The notes under the pieces: generated by a model
The model's database searches: none
Seen by the model: the letters and a program-made list of their open reading frames with translations, nothing else
Told to the model about the DNA's origin: nothing
Program-made: the position numbers and the translations under genes
In this document: positions 8,620 through 17,625 of the stretch, in pieces
Position numbering within the stretch: the stretch's first letter is position 1
Layout of the letters: the number at the start of each line of letters is the position of its first letter
NCBI GenBank assembly: GCA_005240075.1
Contig: SBBF01000034.1
Span: 1 to 42,298, forward strand
Direction: 5' to 3'
DNA: 42,298 nucleotides
Origin: Nitrospira sp.
Lineage (GTDB): Bacteria > UBA10199 > SBBF01

Positions 8620-9045
8620 CTAACTTTTTTTCATCGGTCCGGTGCAAAGCGGCAAAAGGGGCCTGTCAGGCGACCGGGGATTGGGAAGAAGCTTTTTTTC
8701 AAGGGGGGATACATGCCAGTCCATCTCTTCCAGAGGAACAGCCCCCAGGAGAGGTTCGGCGCCATGGGGAAGCTCAATCACTCTCACCTGACAATTTCTC
8801 CCCTCCACTTGAACCTCAGCCATTCCAAAAACTCGGTAGAGATGCTGTCCTCCATCGGCCATACAAACAGGCACCTCACCGACAAATTCAAGCTTCAAGT
8901 CCTCAATCAAATCAGCAGGCAACGCCAATTCAGCCGCCCCGGTATCAACCAGGGCTTCACAAACAACGTCGATCCCCTGCTTTTCTTTGGGAAGAAAACG
9001 GTTCTGCCAGTTTTTGACTTTCAGCGGAATCCTGAAAACTCCCAT
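8620..9045 (-). CDS. Retropepsin-like (clan AA) aspartic protease
   Basis: This 141-residue protein carries the single-domain retropepsin pattern: ALVDTGAAELALP with the catalytic Asp-Thr-Gly near residue 33, and a later LLGAVPLEEMDW, like the PLLGxxxLExLG segment of bacterial clan AA proteases. Such proteins act as homodimers, each subunit giving one catalytic Asp. There is no signal peptide. The C-terminal tail after residue 115 is Pro/Lys-rich and not conserved-looking. A DUF2442 remnant follows on the same strand. Its role is unknown; in other genomes such genes travel with small toxin-antitoxin-like modules. Confidence 0.7.
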   Translation of the reverse strand: MGVFRIPLKVKNWQNRFLPKEKQGIDVVCEALVDTGAAELALPADLIEDLKLEFVGEVPVCMADGGQHLYRVFGMAEVQVEGRNCQVRVIELPHGAEPLLGAVPLEEMDWHVSPLEKKLLPNPRSPDRPLLPLCTGPMKKS

Positions 9046-9156
9046 AAAATTTTAGACTCACATTACTAACCAATTGATTTTATTAACAAAATTATAATTA
9101 TTTATCTATCAATCTCCGTTAATATCTAATGTATCGAAAAAAAAATAAAAAACCAA

Positions 9157-9183
9157 GCAACTTTTTTTGAATCCTGCCGATAA
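9157..9183 (+). promoter_or_regulatory. Regulon promoter element P4 (sigma-28/ECF-like)
   Basis: The plus strand carries GCAACTTT (9157-9164), 11 bp, GCCGATAA (9176-9183). It lies about 150 bases before the glycine-rich protein gene at 9335, so the leader is long and contains a copy of dispersed repeat A. Confidence 0.72.
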
Positions 9184-9207
9184 TAACCATGAAGCCACCG
9201 ATCGAAG

Positions 9208-9275
9208 AATCTGGCTTTGCCAGTTCTGAGCCCGGGGGCTCCCTTCATCGCGAGTGAAACGAGCGGGAAGGTATA
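9208..9275 (+). repeat. Dispersed intergenic repeat A, copy 1
   Basis: This approximately 68-bp segment contains the stem CTGGC/GCCAG, then TTCATCGCGAG and GAGCGGGAAGGTAT. It is highly similar to the reverse complement of 17626-17698. Here it lies in the leader between promoter element P4 and the gene at 9335. Confidence 0.7.
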
Positions 9276-9334
9276 GTAAAGATAAAACACCGTTGGGGTG
9301 GAAAGTTTTTTTAAATAAATAGGAGGTAATGATT

Positions 9335-11212
9335 ATGTCAGCTTCAACAACATCAGCAACCGGAACAGGGACACCAGCAACATCTGATACTACAGCTTCT
9401 CCCACACCAGCTTCGGCAACACCGGCTTCGGTAACATCAGTCAGTGTGACTCCTGAAGCCTCATTTGGTTTTAACGTTTGGAAAACGGGAGCGGGAGGAC
9501 AGAGCGCTTATTCTGGACCAACGGGATCCGGAGGGGTCAAAGTGGTATGGAAAGATCCTTCCAGGAAGGTTAACCCCTATTTCAGAGCAAGGGTCGTAGG
9601 CGGCGCGGCCTCTAATGATATCGAAAATCAAACTCCTGCGAAAGATGCAGAACGAGTGGAAGTGAGCGACGAATCTTCAAGCGGAGCCGAAGCGGGAGAA
9701 GATCCTTTTGGCAATGATATCAGCGCCGAAAGTGGCGGCGAAAATATCAACAATATTGGTGCCGAAAGAAACACCTTCAACCGTTTTGGCGGCGAGCTGG
9801 AAGGAGGGATCGAACATCGGTTGGCTGACGGCACCAAGGGAACAACCGTGGCTTCTGGTGGAATTTATGGTGAAGCGGGCAAAGCTTTTGGAGTGGCCAA
9901 GGTTAATTCTTACTATGATGGCAGTCAAAACCTGGGAATTTATTTTGGTGCCGGATTGCGCCTTGGTCTTAGCCATATTTTTAAGCCTAAAAAAACAGGG
10001 GGCCTGGAAATATTTATTGGAGGTGAATTGAGCGGTGGTGGTAGAGTGGTCACCTACTCCGTGCCTGGCAATGAAGGGGGAGGAAACCCTGCTGTTGGTG
10101 GCGTCTTTGGTGGGGCTGTTGTTGGCGGAATCCGCTTGGGCCGGAAAGGAACCGGCGCTGCTGATGGAACCCCGAAAGAGGCTCAACCAGGCACTCTAAC
10201 ACAAGCGGACCTGACTAAACTGCAAAAACTGGTCGCTGCGGCCTGGATCAAGGATAGAACCGGTGCTGTGATCAACAGCCCAGGGGCCAGCTATTTTGAA
10301 ATCGATTTCCCTGACACGCAAGATATCAAAGACGCTACAGGAAGAACTATCGATAAAATCACCTTTACCTGGGATCCAACCAAATCGGCCTGGGTAAGCC
10401 AGGTTTATGTGAAGGACAATGCCACCCCTGTAACCGATTCAGGATTCCCGGCTGAACAAAAATCAATTGCCGACATGGTTCAATCGTTGGAACGGGTGAT
10501 TTACAACCTGGTTCTGCTGAATTCAGGCGAGGCAACAAAAACAATCAGTGGCTTGGGAACTTACGAAACCCCCGCTTCTTTTACGGTCTTTAAAGACCAG
10601 GAGGCCCATTTAGGATTTGTCACCTCTCCTACAGCGTATGAGGCGATCATCCGGATTGCCGGACAGGATGTCCATAAGGTGCAAATCCCGGCAGGGAACC
10701 AAAAGACTGAAATTGTAGTCCCCAAGGATAAACTGCCGGCCAGCAATCTAGTCATCGATCGTCCTTTCCCGGCCAGCATCCGGAACAGAAATCAGGGAGG
10801 AGTCGAGTTGGCGTTTGATTACAAAGTTCAATCCGCAGCCCCCCCGGCGCCTCTTTACACCTTCACGGGCATTTCTGGCAACAGCTCTGCCAACGGCAAA
10901 GGAACAGCGTCGATCTCATTTACCGGCACATTGCCTGCTGGTGTCACTGTGGGGGTCACTCCAACCGACCTGATGCCCGGTGATTGGGTAAGTGTGTCAG
11001 GAAACACCATCACCGTGAAATATAATGTTCCGACTGACGGCAAGAGTGTTACCTTGCATGTCTACAGCGGTACAAACGAGCTCTATACCTTTACGGTGAC
11101 GAATAGGAAGAGTGGAACTGCTGGAACTGGAACTGGTGGAACTGTTGGAAGTGGAACTGGAACTGGTGGAACTGCTGGAAGTAGTGGGGGTGGAGGAACA
11201 GGCGGCTGGTAA
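9335..11212 (+). CDS. Glycine-rich, barrel-like protein with Ig-like domain and no signal peptide
   Basis: This protein of about 625 residues begins at the ATG at 9335, which lies 8 bases after a perfect AGGAGG; the ATG at 9329 is too close to it. The first 40 residues are Ser/Thr/Ala/Pro-rich and disordered, not a signal peptide. Residues of about 45-290 alternate Gly with hydrophobic and aromatic residues (IYFGAGLRLGLSHIF, LEIFIGGELSGGG), which looks like outer-membrane beta-strands. Residues of about 500-590 resemble an Ig-like beta-sandwich, and the end is a Gly/Thr-rich repeat (GTGTGG type). No family is recognised. It is driven by P4 and followed after 42 bases by the 366-residue gene, probably one operon. 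It may be a surface or self-assembling structural protein. Confidence 0.6.
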   Translation: MSASTTSATGTGTPATSDTTASPTPASATPASVTSVSVTPEASFGFNVWKTGAGGQSAYSGPTGSGGVKVVWKDPSRKVNPYFRARVVGGAASNDIENQTPAKDAERVEVSDESSSGAEAGEDPFGNDISAESGGENINNIGAERNTFNRFGGELEGGIEHRLADGTKGTTVASGGIYGEAGKAFGVAKVNSYYDGSQNLGIYFGAGLRLGLSHIFKPKKTGGLEIFIGGELSGGGRVVTYSVPGNEGGGNPAVGGVFGGAVVGGIRLGRKGTGAADGTPKEAQPGTLTQADLTKLQKLVAAAWIKDRTGAVINSPGASYFEIDFPDTQDIKDATGRTIDKITFTWDPTKSAWVSQVYVKDNATPVTDSGFPAEQKSIADMVQSLERVIYNLVLLNSGEATKTISGLGTYETPASFTVFKDQEAHLGFVTSPTAYEAIIRIAGQDVHKVQIPAGNQKTEIVVPKDKLPASNLVIDRPFPASIRNRNQGGVELAFDYKVQSAAPPAPLYTFTGISGNSSANGKGTASISFTGTLPAGVTVGVTPTDLMPGDWVSVSGNTITVKYNVPTDGKSVTLHVYSGTNELYTFTVTNRKSGTAGTGTGGTVGSGTGTGGTAGSSGGGGTGGW

Positions 11213-11254
11213 ATCATCAGCTGGAAATTTAATTATTGAAAGGAGAATAAAATC

Positions 11255-12355
11255 ATGCCCACACCTACTCAACCAATTACGACAGCATCCTTCAAGATGG
11301 ATACCATCATGGAAATTGAAGGATTAGGAAAGTATGAAGGCCAGGGTTTTGATGACGGTACTGCTGAAGGAGGTTTTTTTAGGAAACTAGGAGATGCACC
11401 AAACGGTGGAAAAACGGCAGGTCTTTACATATCAGATGACATGGACTGCAGGGCTTATGACCGATTTGCTCAAGGTTTCCATCAGATGCTTAGTCGTAAA
11501 ACAAAAGGATATCTCAACAAACTTCCCGACGATATCGAGCTATTTTATACAGCTATCATGGCAGGTCAGCTCTCTTGCGCACAAAGAGAAGAAGAAGAGG
11601 GTCAAAAAGTGGAAAACGTTTTGATCAAGCGGACTGTTGATTATGATTTAAATGAATACAATAACGACTCTTGTCAACTGGAAGTTAGTACACTCAAGAA
11701 TGGCAACACTCAAATTACCATGCAACTGTCTCCTGAAGGGGATGGCATGAGCGATCCCAATTATTGGGAGGGGCACGGCAATAAATGGATCATAACTGTT
11801 TCAAGAGCCGGAAGAATTGTTGATTTGCAAATTGATACGACAACAGGTTATGCGAAAATCCCTACTAATTATGGAGAAGCACCCCGGGGCATTTTCAGTG
11901 TGGCACAAATTTATGAAGAAGGAAATGTGGGCCCGAGAGGAAGGTCTGAGAACACCTTTACAGGATTAATGTTATCGAATGGAGTCAAGAAGACTCCCGA
12001 AGAAATCTATGACAGACTGAGACAGATTTTGGATGAACTGGTTAAAAGAGAAGGTTTTGAGGGTTGGTATGGACCGGATACACCAAAACTGACAATAGGA
12101 GAAACAACAATTCTTGTTCGCATTCTTTCAAAAATGCCCCCAGCTTCCTCAACACCTTCTGCAGCACCTTCTACCGAACCACCTGCCGCTCCTGTTGCAC
12201 CACACGCTCCTGATACAACTGCTCCCGCAACTGAACCTCCTCCAGCGGCCGCGAGTGAACAACCTGCTCCCCCTCCTCCGCCAGCCGGCAAAGAGCAGAC
12301 GGTCTCCATTGATTTGGGAGATGAAGGGATGCCAGCAGCTCCTGTAGGAGAGTGA
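11255..12355 (+). CDS. Unknown 366-residue protein with Pro/Ala-rich C-terminus
   Basis: The start ATG is preceded by GAAAGGAG at good spacing. There is no signal peptide; the first 15 residues are Pro/Thr-rich. Residues of about 20-290 form an acidic globular region with no family I recognise. Residues of about 292-345 are an Ala/Pro/Thr-rich linker ending in a short acidic tail (VSIDLGDEG). It lies 42 bases after the glycine-rich barrel-like gene and should share its promoter. The shared lack of a Sec signal and the low-complexity ends suggest the two proteins belong to the same system. Function unknown. Confidence 0.55.
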   Translation: MPTPTQPITTASFKMDTIMEIEGLGKYEGQGFDDGTAEGGFFRKLGDAPNGGKTAGLYISDDMDCRAYDRFAQGFHQMLSRKTKGYLNKLPDDIELFYTAIMAGQLSCAQREEEEGQKVENVLIKRTVDYDLNEYNNDSCQLEVSTLKNGNTQITMQLSPEGDGMSDPNYWEGHGNKWIITVSRAGRIVDLQIDTTTGYAKIPTNYGEAPRGIFSVAQIYEEGNVGPRGRSENTFTGLMLSNGVKKTPEEIYDRLRQILDELVKREGFEGWYGPDTPKLTIGETTILVRILSKMPPASSTPSAAPSTEPPAAPVAPHAPDTTAPATEPPPAAASEQPAPPPPPAGKEQTVSIDLGDEGMPAAPVGE

Positions 12356-12418
12356 TTTTACTACATTGTCTATTTTCAAGGGTTGCTGATAATTTCTTTT
12401 CTTGTTAACATTCTGATT

Positions 12419-12658
12419 ATGCCAGAGATATCCCGTTTTTTGGGAATGGTCATTGCCATTTATTACAGAGATCATGGCCCGGCTCATTTTCATGTTAAAT
12501 ATGGCAACCACGAGGCATCCATTGCAATTGAAACCCTGGAAGTTTTGGAGGGTTCTCTCCCTCAAAGGGTTTTCGGACTTGTGCTAGAATGGGCTTTTCA
12601 GCACCGAAAAGAGCTGGGAAAACTGGGTTCTCGCCAAAATGGGGAAACCACTCAATAA
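12419..12658 (+). CDS. DUF4160 family protein
   Basis: This 79-residue protein starts MPEISRFLGMVIAIYYRDH, the conserved opening of DUF4160, followed by the HFHVKYG segment. I choose the ATG at 12419 because family members begin with MPxIS; the in-frame TTG at 12383 would add an unrelated hydrophobic stretch. DUF4160 genes are commonly next to DUF2442 genes, as here (33-base gap), and the pair is often suspected to be a toxin-antitoxin-like module. This role is an inference. Confidence 0.75.
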   Translation: MPEISRFLGMVIAIYYRDHGPAHFHVKYGNHEASIAIETLEVLEGSLPQRVFGLVLEWAFQHRKELGKLGSRQNGETTQ

Positions 12659-12691
12659 AATAGCCCCGTTGATTTAAGAAGGAGGAAAACG

Positions 12692-12967
12692 ATGCACGCT
12701 GTAAAAAAAGTCGAATACCTTAAAGATTACAAACTATGCATCACTTTTGAAGACCGTTCCTGCAAGGAAGTTGATTTGCAAAATTACCTTGACGGGGAAG
12801 TTTTTCAACCCTTGAAAAATCCCGATTATTTCAAGACAGCCAAGGTGCATCCTGAACTGGAAACCATCTATTGGGAGAACGGGGCTGACCTGGCGCCTGA
12901 GTTTCTTTACGAAATAGGAAAAAATTTTGACGAGGGGAAAAAGCTCCGCGAAGGGGGAGTTCGGTAA
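12692..12967 (+). CDS. DUF2442 family protein
   Basis: This 91-residue protein follows the DUF2442 layout: a short N-terminal strand region, LCITFEDRSCKEVDL, a central FQPLKNPDYFKTAKVHPE and IYWENGADLAPEFLYE. The ribosome-binding site GAAGGAGG is near the ATG. It is partner to the DUF4160 gene just upstream. A decayed second DUF2442 fragment lies at 8471-8581, so the family has had more than one copy here. Confidence 0.8.
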   Translation: MHAVKKVEYLKDYKLCITFEDRSCKEVDLQNYLDGEVFQPLKNPDYFKTAKVHPELETIYWENGADLAPEFLYEIGKNFDEGKKLREGGVR

Positions 12968-12996
12968 AGGAGGAAGGGTAGTTTGCAAGATGAATC

Positions 12997-13092
12997 CTAC
13001 ACAAGCATCATCCGCATCGGCTTCAATTCACGGGTAAAAGGGTTTAAAACCAGAGCGAGGCTTTCCAGCGTTGTTGCCCCCAGAAAAGGATG
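12997..13092 (-). pseudogene. C-terminal remnant of a retropepsin-like aspartic protease
   Basis: Directly after the guaA stop and in the same minus frame, the sequence encodes PFLGATTLESLALVLNPF and then RELKP, up to a TAG at 12997-12999. This is the typical end of clan AA aspartic proteases (PLLGxxTLExLGLVxDP). No catalytic Asp-Thr-Gly part remains. It is the mirror of the 8.5-9.0 kb locus, where the protease is intact and DUF2442 is broken. Confidence 0.6.
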
Positions 13093-14628
13093 CTACTCCC
13101 ACTCAATCGTTCCGGGAGGTTTGGAGGTGATGTCGTAGACCACCCGGTTGATTCCTTTCACTTCATTGATGATCCGGTTGGCGATGCGCCCTAGAAGGGG
13201 ATGAGGCAAATCAACCCAGTCGGCGGTCATCCCATCTTCGCTTCTCACAATTCTTAAAGCACACACATGTTCATAGGTTCTCTCGTCCCCCATCACTCCG
13301 ACTGATTTGATTGGTAGAAGCACTGCAAAAGACTGCCATAACTTTTCATACCATCCGGAACCTTTGATTTCTTCCATGACAATCGCATCCGCCTCACGAA
13401 CCAACCTTAATCTTTCAGGAGTGACATCCCCCAAAATCCGGATCGCCAAACCGGGGCCTGGAAAAGGGTGACGATTGATGATCTCATCCGGCATTCCCAG
13501 TTCCCGCCCCACACTTCTCACTTCGTCCTTGAAAAGTTCCCGAAAGGGTTCCAACAGTTTTAAACCCATTGTTTTTGGCAACCCCCCCACATTGTGATGA
13601 CTTTTGATCACAGCCGACGGTCCCTTAAACGAAACACTTTCGATGACGTCCGGATACAAAGTCCCCTGAGCCAGCCACCGGGCTCCTTTTATTTTTTTGG
13701 CCTCCCTTTCAAAAACCTGGATGAAAACTTTTCCAATTATTTTTCGTTTTTCTTCCGGATCGACCACCCCTTTCAAGGCCTTTAAAAAAAGAGAACTCGC
13801 ATCCACATATTTTAATTTAATGTGATAATGACGGCTAAAGAGTTTTTGAACTTTCTCGGCTTCTCCTTTTCGCAAGAGGCCATTATTGATAAAAATGCAG
13901 GTAAGTTGATTGCCTATAGCTTGATGAATCAACACGGCCGCCACACTCGAATCGACCCCCCCAGATAAACCGAGAATCACTCTATCTTTTGATATCTTAT
14001 AATTTATTCTTTTAACTTCATCTTTAATAAATGACCCCATCGACCAATCGGGCAAAGTTCCAGCAATTTTGAACAGAAAATTTTTGAGAATTTGTCTCCC
14101 CTGTTCGGTATGAACCACTTCGGGATGAAACTGGAGGGCAAAAAGTTTTTTCTCCCTGTCTGCGATCGCCGCGATAATTCCATTTGCAGTTTGACCGACA
14201 ATCTGAAAACCGGGAGGGATTTTGCTGATTGAATCGCCATGGCTCATCCAGACCACGGTCGATTCGCTTAAACCTTCCAACAGCAAGGAGGAATGATCGG
14301 TCACATGCAACAGAGCCTGGCCATATTCCCGCTTCAAAGCTTTCACCACTTTCCCCCCCAACAGATGGGCCATGAGTTGAAGGCCGTAACAGATCCCCAA
14401 AACTGGAATTCCCAGTGAAAAAATCTTCTTGTCAATTTTGGGAGAATTCTTGGCCAGAACGCTTGCCGGTCCTCCGGACAGAACAATCGCCTGCGGCGCA
14501 AATGTCTGGATTGATTCAAGGGGCAGTGTGCAGGGATAAATTTCGCAATAAACTTTTTCTTCCCGAATTCGGCGGGCAATGAGCTGGGTGTATTGAGAAC
14601 CAAAATCGAGGATTAAAACCCTGTTCAT
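13093..14628 (-). CDS. guaA: GMP synthase (glutamine-hydrolysing)
   Basis: This 511-residue enzyme has the usual length. It converts XMP to GMP with glutamine and ATP in the cytoplasm. The N-terminal class I amidotransferase domain (about 1-190) has the nucleophile in [12 protein letters not shown] near residue 80 and a catalytic His in FHPEV. The ATP-pyrophosphatase domain has the PP-loop [10 protein letters not shown] near residue 226, and the C-terminal dimerisation domain ends in PPGTIEWE, the conserved terminus. It lies 44 bases downstream of the unknown 395-residue gene and is probably read partly from promoter P5 as well as from the guaB side. Confidence 0.97.
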   Translation of the reverse strand: MNRVLILDFGSQYTQLIARRIREEKVYCEIYPCTLPLESIQTFAPQAIVLSGGPASVLAKNSPKIDKKIFSLGIPVLGICYGLQLMAHLLGGKVVKALKREYGQALLHVTDHSSLLLEGLSESTVVWMSHGDSISKIPPGFQIVGQTANGIIAAIADREKKLFALQFHPEVVHTEQGRQILKNFLFKIAGTLPDWSMGSFIKDEVKRINYKISKDRVILGLSGGVDSSVAAVLIHQAIGNQLTCIFINNGLLRKGEAEKVQKLFSRHYHIKLKYVDASSLFLKALKGVVDPEEKRKIIGKVFIQVFEREAKKIKGARWLAQGTLYPDVIESVSFKGPSAVIKSHHNVGGLPKTMGLKLLEPFRELFKDEVRSVGRELGMPDEIINRHPFPGPGLAIRILGDVTPERLRLVREADAIVMEEIKGSGWYEKLWQSFAVLLPIKSVGVMGDERTYEHVCALRIVRSEDGMTADWVDLPHPLLGRIANRIINEVKGINRVVYDITSKPPGTIEWE

Positions 14629-14672
14629 CCTCTATTTCGTATATCAGATCTTTTCTCCTCGTCTATCGGTTT

Positions 14673-15860
14673 TTAGATTTTTGTCCAATAAGCCGCGCGG
14701 CGCCCCAAAGCGCTGACAGCATTGCGTCTCCCCACACTGAATTCGTGAGGACCGGAAGTTCCTGATGGAGACCATCGCTGGGGTTTGCGATTGCCCGATC
14801 CACGACCTCCTCCTCCTCTTTTGGGATCGGGCTCTGTTGTAGCCTCAGCCCGCTCATCCAAATTAACAGCCGGAGGGGGAACCGTTGTTCCCTTTTCCAA
14901 CTGTTGTAAAACCACCCCGGTTACAAAAGCCATGGAGGTAGCGGCCGAGTGAGCGGTCCGATAATCCATGTCCGGTTGTCGTTCCTGAGCTGTTGCATAA
15001 GCCCCAATGGTTTGAGCTGACGCTCCCATTTCGGTTGCAAAGATAACGGTATCTCCCGGTCTCTGTGCCGGAACCGCTCCAAGCCCGATTCCTTGAGGAG
15101 GTGCCATAACCGCCGGCATACTCTGTTGCAGATAAAGGTGGGAAATCGTGTGGTAGACCCCCCCTTCCCCGTAAGGAAAGCGGACAATCACCGACCCATG
15201 TCCAAGTCTCCGACGGAGCTCTCCGGAATCAACAAGAACCTGCAACCCCCGTGCCATCCCGGTATAAAGTCGGGCGATCGGAAAGCTTTGGTTTTCCAAC
15301 CACCATCCCGGATATTCTTTGGCGTTAAAAAAACCCTCAACAACAGGGTCATCCAAAAAGCGCGGGGTAACGGCAACAAACTCGTTCCCACTTCTTTTGA
15401 AACCGGTCTTGACAAAACCGGGAAAAGCAACCTCCAGAACATTCTGGATCGCCCAGTCAGTCGTCATCACCAAACCTCCTGCTTCGACAAAGGGGGCTAA
15501 CAGTCGAGCCTTGTCGGCGGGAAATGCTCCACTGCAATTCACAAAAACAACCCTGGCCTGGGCCAGCAAGTCAGGATTCAAGTCATCAGGATAAACCCTT
15601 TCATGCGCCATCTGGGCCGCTTCCAAAACAAGATGGATATGATCAAATTGCCCATCCACCACCAGCAATTGAGGAGGTTTGATTCTTTCCCAAAGAGCGG
15701 TCCGTTGAGGTCGGGCATCGGCTATTTTTTCACGAAGCAACGTTCCCGACAGAGTGTAGGCTGTCTCCATGCGGGACTCCCCCGGGGCCCCCCTTTCCTC
15801 TTTATAAAGCCTCCCCCCCTGAGCTGGATCAAAAATCCGTCGACCTTGTATTTCTGGCAT
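14673..15860 (-). CDS. Unknown 395-residue protein with a possible class I amidotransferase/ThuA-like fold
   Basis: I place the start at the ATG at 15860, which has AAGGAG seven bases upstream; the longer frame to 15908 would run through the promoter element P5. A central region (about residues 70-240) has alternating strands and helices (QARVVFVNCSGAF, then FVEAGGLVMTTDWA), resembling ThuA or class I amidotransferase-like folds, but no catalytic Cys-His pair is clear. The C-terminal 80 residues are basic and low-complexity (a KRGGGGRGSG stretch). There is no signal peptide. It separates guaB from guaA, which are usually adjacent. Function unknown. Confidence 0.55.
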   Translation of the reverse strand: MPEIQGRRIFDPAQGGRLYKEERGAPGESRMETAYTLSGTLLREKIADARPQRTALWERIKPPQLLVVDGQFDHIHLVLEAAQMAHERVYPDDLNPDLLAQARVVFVNCSGAFPADKARLLAPFVEAGGLVMTTDWAIQNVLEVAFPGFVKTGFKRSGNEFVAVTPRFLDDPVVEGFFNAKEYPGWWLENQSFPIARLYTGMARGLQVLVDSGELRRRLGHGSVIVRFPYGEGGVYHTISHLYLQQSMPAVMAPPQGIGLGAVPAQRPGDTVIFATEMGASAQTIGAYATAQERQPDMDYRTAHSAATSMAFVTGVVLQQLEKGTTVPPPAVNLDERAEATTEPDPKRGGGGRGSGNRKPQRWSPSGTSGPHEFSVGRRNAVSALGRRAAYWTKI

Positions 15861-15891
15861 AACAAGCTCCTTTTCTTGTATTGATAATCCC

Positions 15892-15918
15892 TTTTCGGCA
15901 GGATTCAAAAAAAGTTGC
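15892..15918 (-). promoter_or_regulatory. Regulon promoter element P5 (sigma-28/ECF-like)
   Basis: The minus strand carries GCAACTTT, 11 bp, GCCGAAAA. It has one difference from the other copies in the -10 half and identical spacing. The predicted start is near 15885, about 25 bases before the chosen ATG at 15860. It could also feed guaA downstream. Confidence 0.68.
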
Positions 15919-16015
15919 TAACTTTTAAAAATTATCTGCCCATAATTGTGGGCCCTAAAATTGTACCTGTCTCGACAAAAGTTATACGTTGTAATCTATT
16001 CATGAACGTATAACT

Positions 16016-16165
16016 ATGAATCTTGAATTTCTTCCCCCTCCGTTGTCACTCTCTACGGTGAACTCTTGCAACAACTGGCGGCGATGTAAGCGGAAAGGGT
16101 GATCGCAGATCTTAAAGAAATATTTGTCTCCAAACAGATCAAGGGAAAAAACTATTGGTACCTTA
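16016..16165 (+). pseudogene. Remnant of a nucleotidyltransferase-type gene
   Basis: On the plus strand one frame reads LYGELLQQLAAM, a TAA stop, then [24 protein letters not shown]. This resembles the N-terminal part of GSU2403-like nucleotidyltransferases (LYxELLxxL ... GxFxxKxxKGxxYWY). The likely ATG (16016, MNLEFLPPP) is in another frame. An in-frame stop and a frameshift therefore show decay, and the rest of the gene is missing where guaB begins. Bases 15919-16015 show nothing else. Confidence 0.4.
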
Positions 16166-17623
16166 TCCCAAATTATAATTCGGCGCTTCTTTGGTGATGA
16201 TCACATCATGAACGTGTGATTCTTTAAGGCCGGCTTGTGTAATTCTGACAAATCGTGCTTTTTGATGAACCTCTTCGATCGTGCGGCACCCCATATACCC
16301 CATAGCCGAGCGAATACCCCCCACAATCTGATAAACGCTGTCGGCCAAGGGCCCTTTATAGGGAACCCTCCCCTCAATCCCTTCCGGAACAAATTTAGTT
16401 TCTTCCTCAATGTCGGACTGGAAATAACGCTCTTTCCCCCCCTCCTTCATCGCACCCATCGATCCCATGCCGCGGTAGACCTTGTAACTCCTCCCCTGCA
16501 AAAGAACAACCTCTCCCGGAGCCTCGTCAGTTCCGGCAAAAAGGGAGCCGATCATCACACTATCAGCTCCCGCCGCCAGAGCCTTCACCACATCTCCCGA
16601 GAACTTGATGCCGCCATCCGAAATGAGAGGAACTCCCGCTTTTCGGCAAGGCTCCACGCAATTCTGAATGGCTGTAATCTGGGGGACCCCAATTCCAGTC
16701 ACAATCCGCGTCGTACAAATCGATCCAGGGCCCACTCCCACTTTTACTGCATCGGCCCCCGCTTCAATGAGGCTTAAAGCCGCCTCGGCTGTGGCAATAT
16801 TGCCGGCAATGATTTCAACATCGCTTGATGATTTTTTAATGGCTCTCACAGTATCAGCCACCATCTTCTGATGACCATGCGCGGTATCCACCACCACCAG
16901 ATCGGCTCCCATCTTGATCAACGCTTTAGCCCGTTTCAATCCTTCTTCCCCCACCGACACCGCTCCTCCCACACGCAAGCGCCCCATCGGGTCTTTACTG
17001 GCCAGCGGATATTTTTCCGTCTTCTCAATATCCTTGACGGTAATGAGACCAACCAGATTTTCAAGTTTGTCGACGACCAGCAATTTTTCAATCCGGTTTT
17101 TTTGCAAAAGTTCTTTGGCTTGATCGAGAGTCACTTTGTCGTTGACGGTAACAAGATTTTTACTGGTCATCACTTCCGAAACTTTCTGTCGGGTGTTCTT
17201 CAAAAATCTCAAATCCCGGTTGGTCAGGATCCCAACCAGCCTGTGCCCTTTGGTGACAGGAAAACCGGAAATGCTGTGAAGCTTCATAAGCGATAAAGCT
17301 TCAAGGATTGTCTGATCCGGCTGGAGAGTAATCGGATCCCTCACAATGTAGCTCTCCGATTTTTTGACCTTGGCCACTTCCAAAACCTGATTTTCAATCG
17401 ACATGTTTTTGTGAATGATGCCGATCCCCCCCTGCCGCGCGATGGCAATGGCGGTTTTGGCCTCGGTGACTGTATCCATGGCTGACGAAACCAGAGGAAT
17501 GGCCATCGTGATATGTCGGGTCAACTTCGTCTGTGTGGACACTTCTTTGGGCAGAATTTTGCTTTCAGCGGGAAGCAACAGAACATCATCAAAAGTCAAG
17601 GCTAGCGGGAACTCCTTTTTCAT
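16163..17623 (-). CDS. guaB: Inosine-5'-monophosphate dehydrogenase
   Basis: This 486-residue enzyme oxidises IMP to XMP with NAD+, the first committed step to GMP. It is a TIM barrel with two CBS domains inserted at about residues 90-205. The catalytic loop [13 protein letters not shown] (Cys near 303), the phosphate-binding segment DGGIKFSGD and the flap segment ([10 protein letters not shown]) are all visible. The ribosome-binding site GGGAAGG, 7 bases from the ATG, is the end of dispersed repeat A. guaA follows but is separated by a remnant and the 395-residue gene. Confidence 0.97.
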   Translation of the reverse strand: MKKEFPLALTFDDVLLLPAESKILPKEVSTQTKLTRHITMAIPLVSSAMDTVTEAKTAIAIARQGGIGIIHKNMSIENQVLEVAKVKKSESYIVRDPITLQPDQTILEALSLMKLHSISGFPVTKGHRLVGILTNRDLRFLKNTRQKVSEVMTSKNLVTVNDKVTLDQAKELLQKNRIEKLLVVDKLENLVGLITVKDIEKTEKYPLASKDPMGRLRVGGAVSVGEEGLKRAKALIKMGADLVVVDTAHGHQKMVADTVRAIKKSSSDVEIIAGNIATAEAALSLIEAGADAVKVGVGPGSICTTRIVTGIGVPQITAIQNCVEPCRKAGVPLISDGGIKFSGDVVKALAAGADSVMIGSLFAGTDEAPGEVVLLQGRSYKVYRGMGSMGAMKEGGKERYFQSDIEEETKFVPEGIEGRVPYKGPLADSVYQIVGGIRSAMGYMGCRTIEEVHQKARFVRITQAGLKESHVHDVIITKEAPNYNLG

Positions 17624-17625
17624 AA

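Noticed and set aside
11100-11212. Glycine-rich tandem repeats as a CRISPR or DNA repeat array
   Set aside because: The repeats are in frame, encode GTGTGG-type residues and have no spacers; they are part of the protein.
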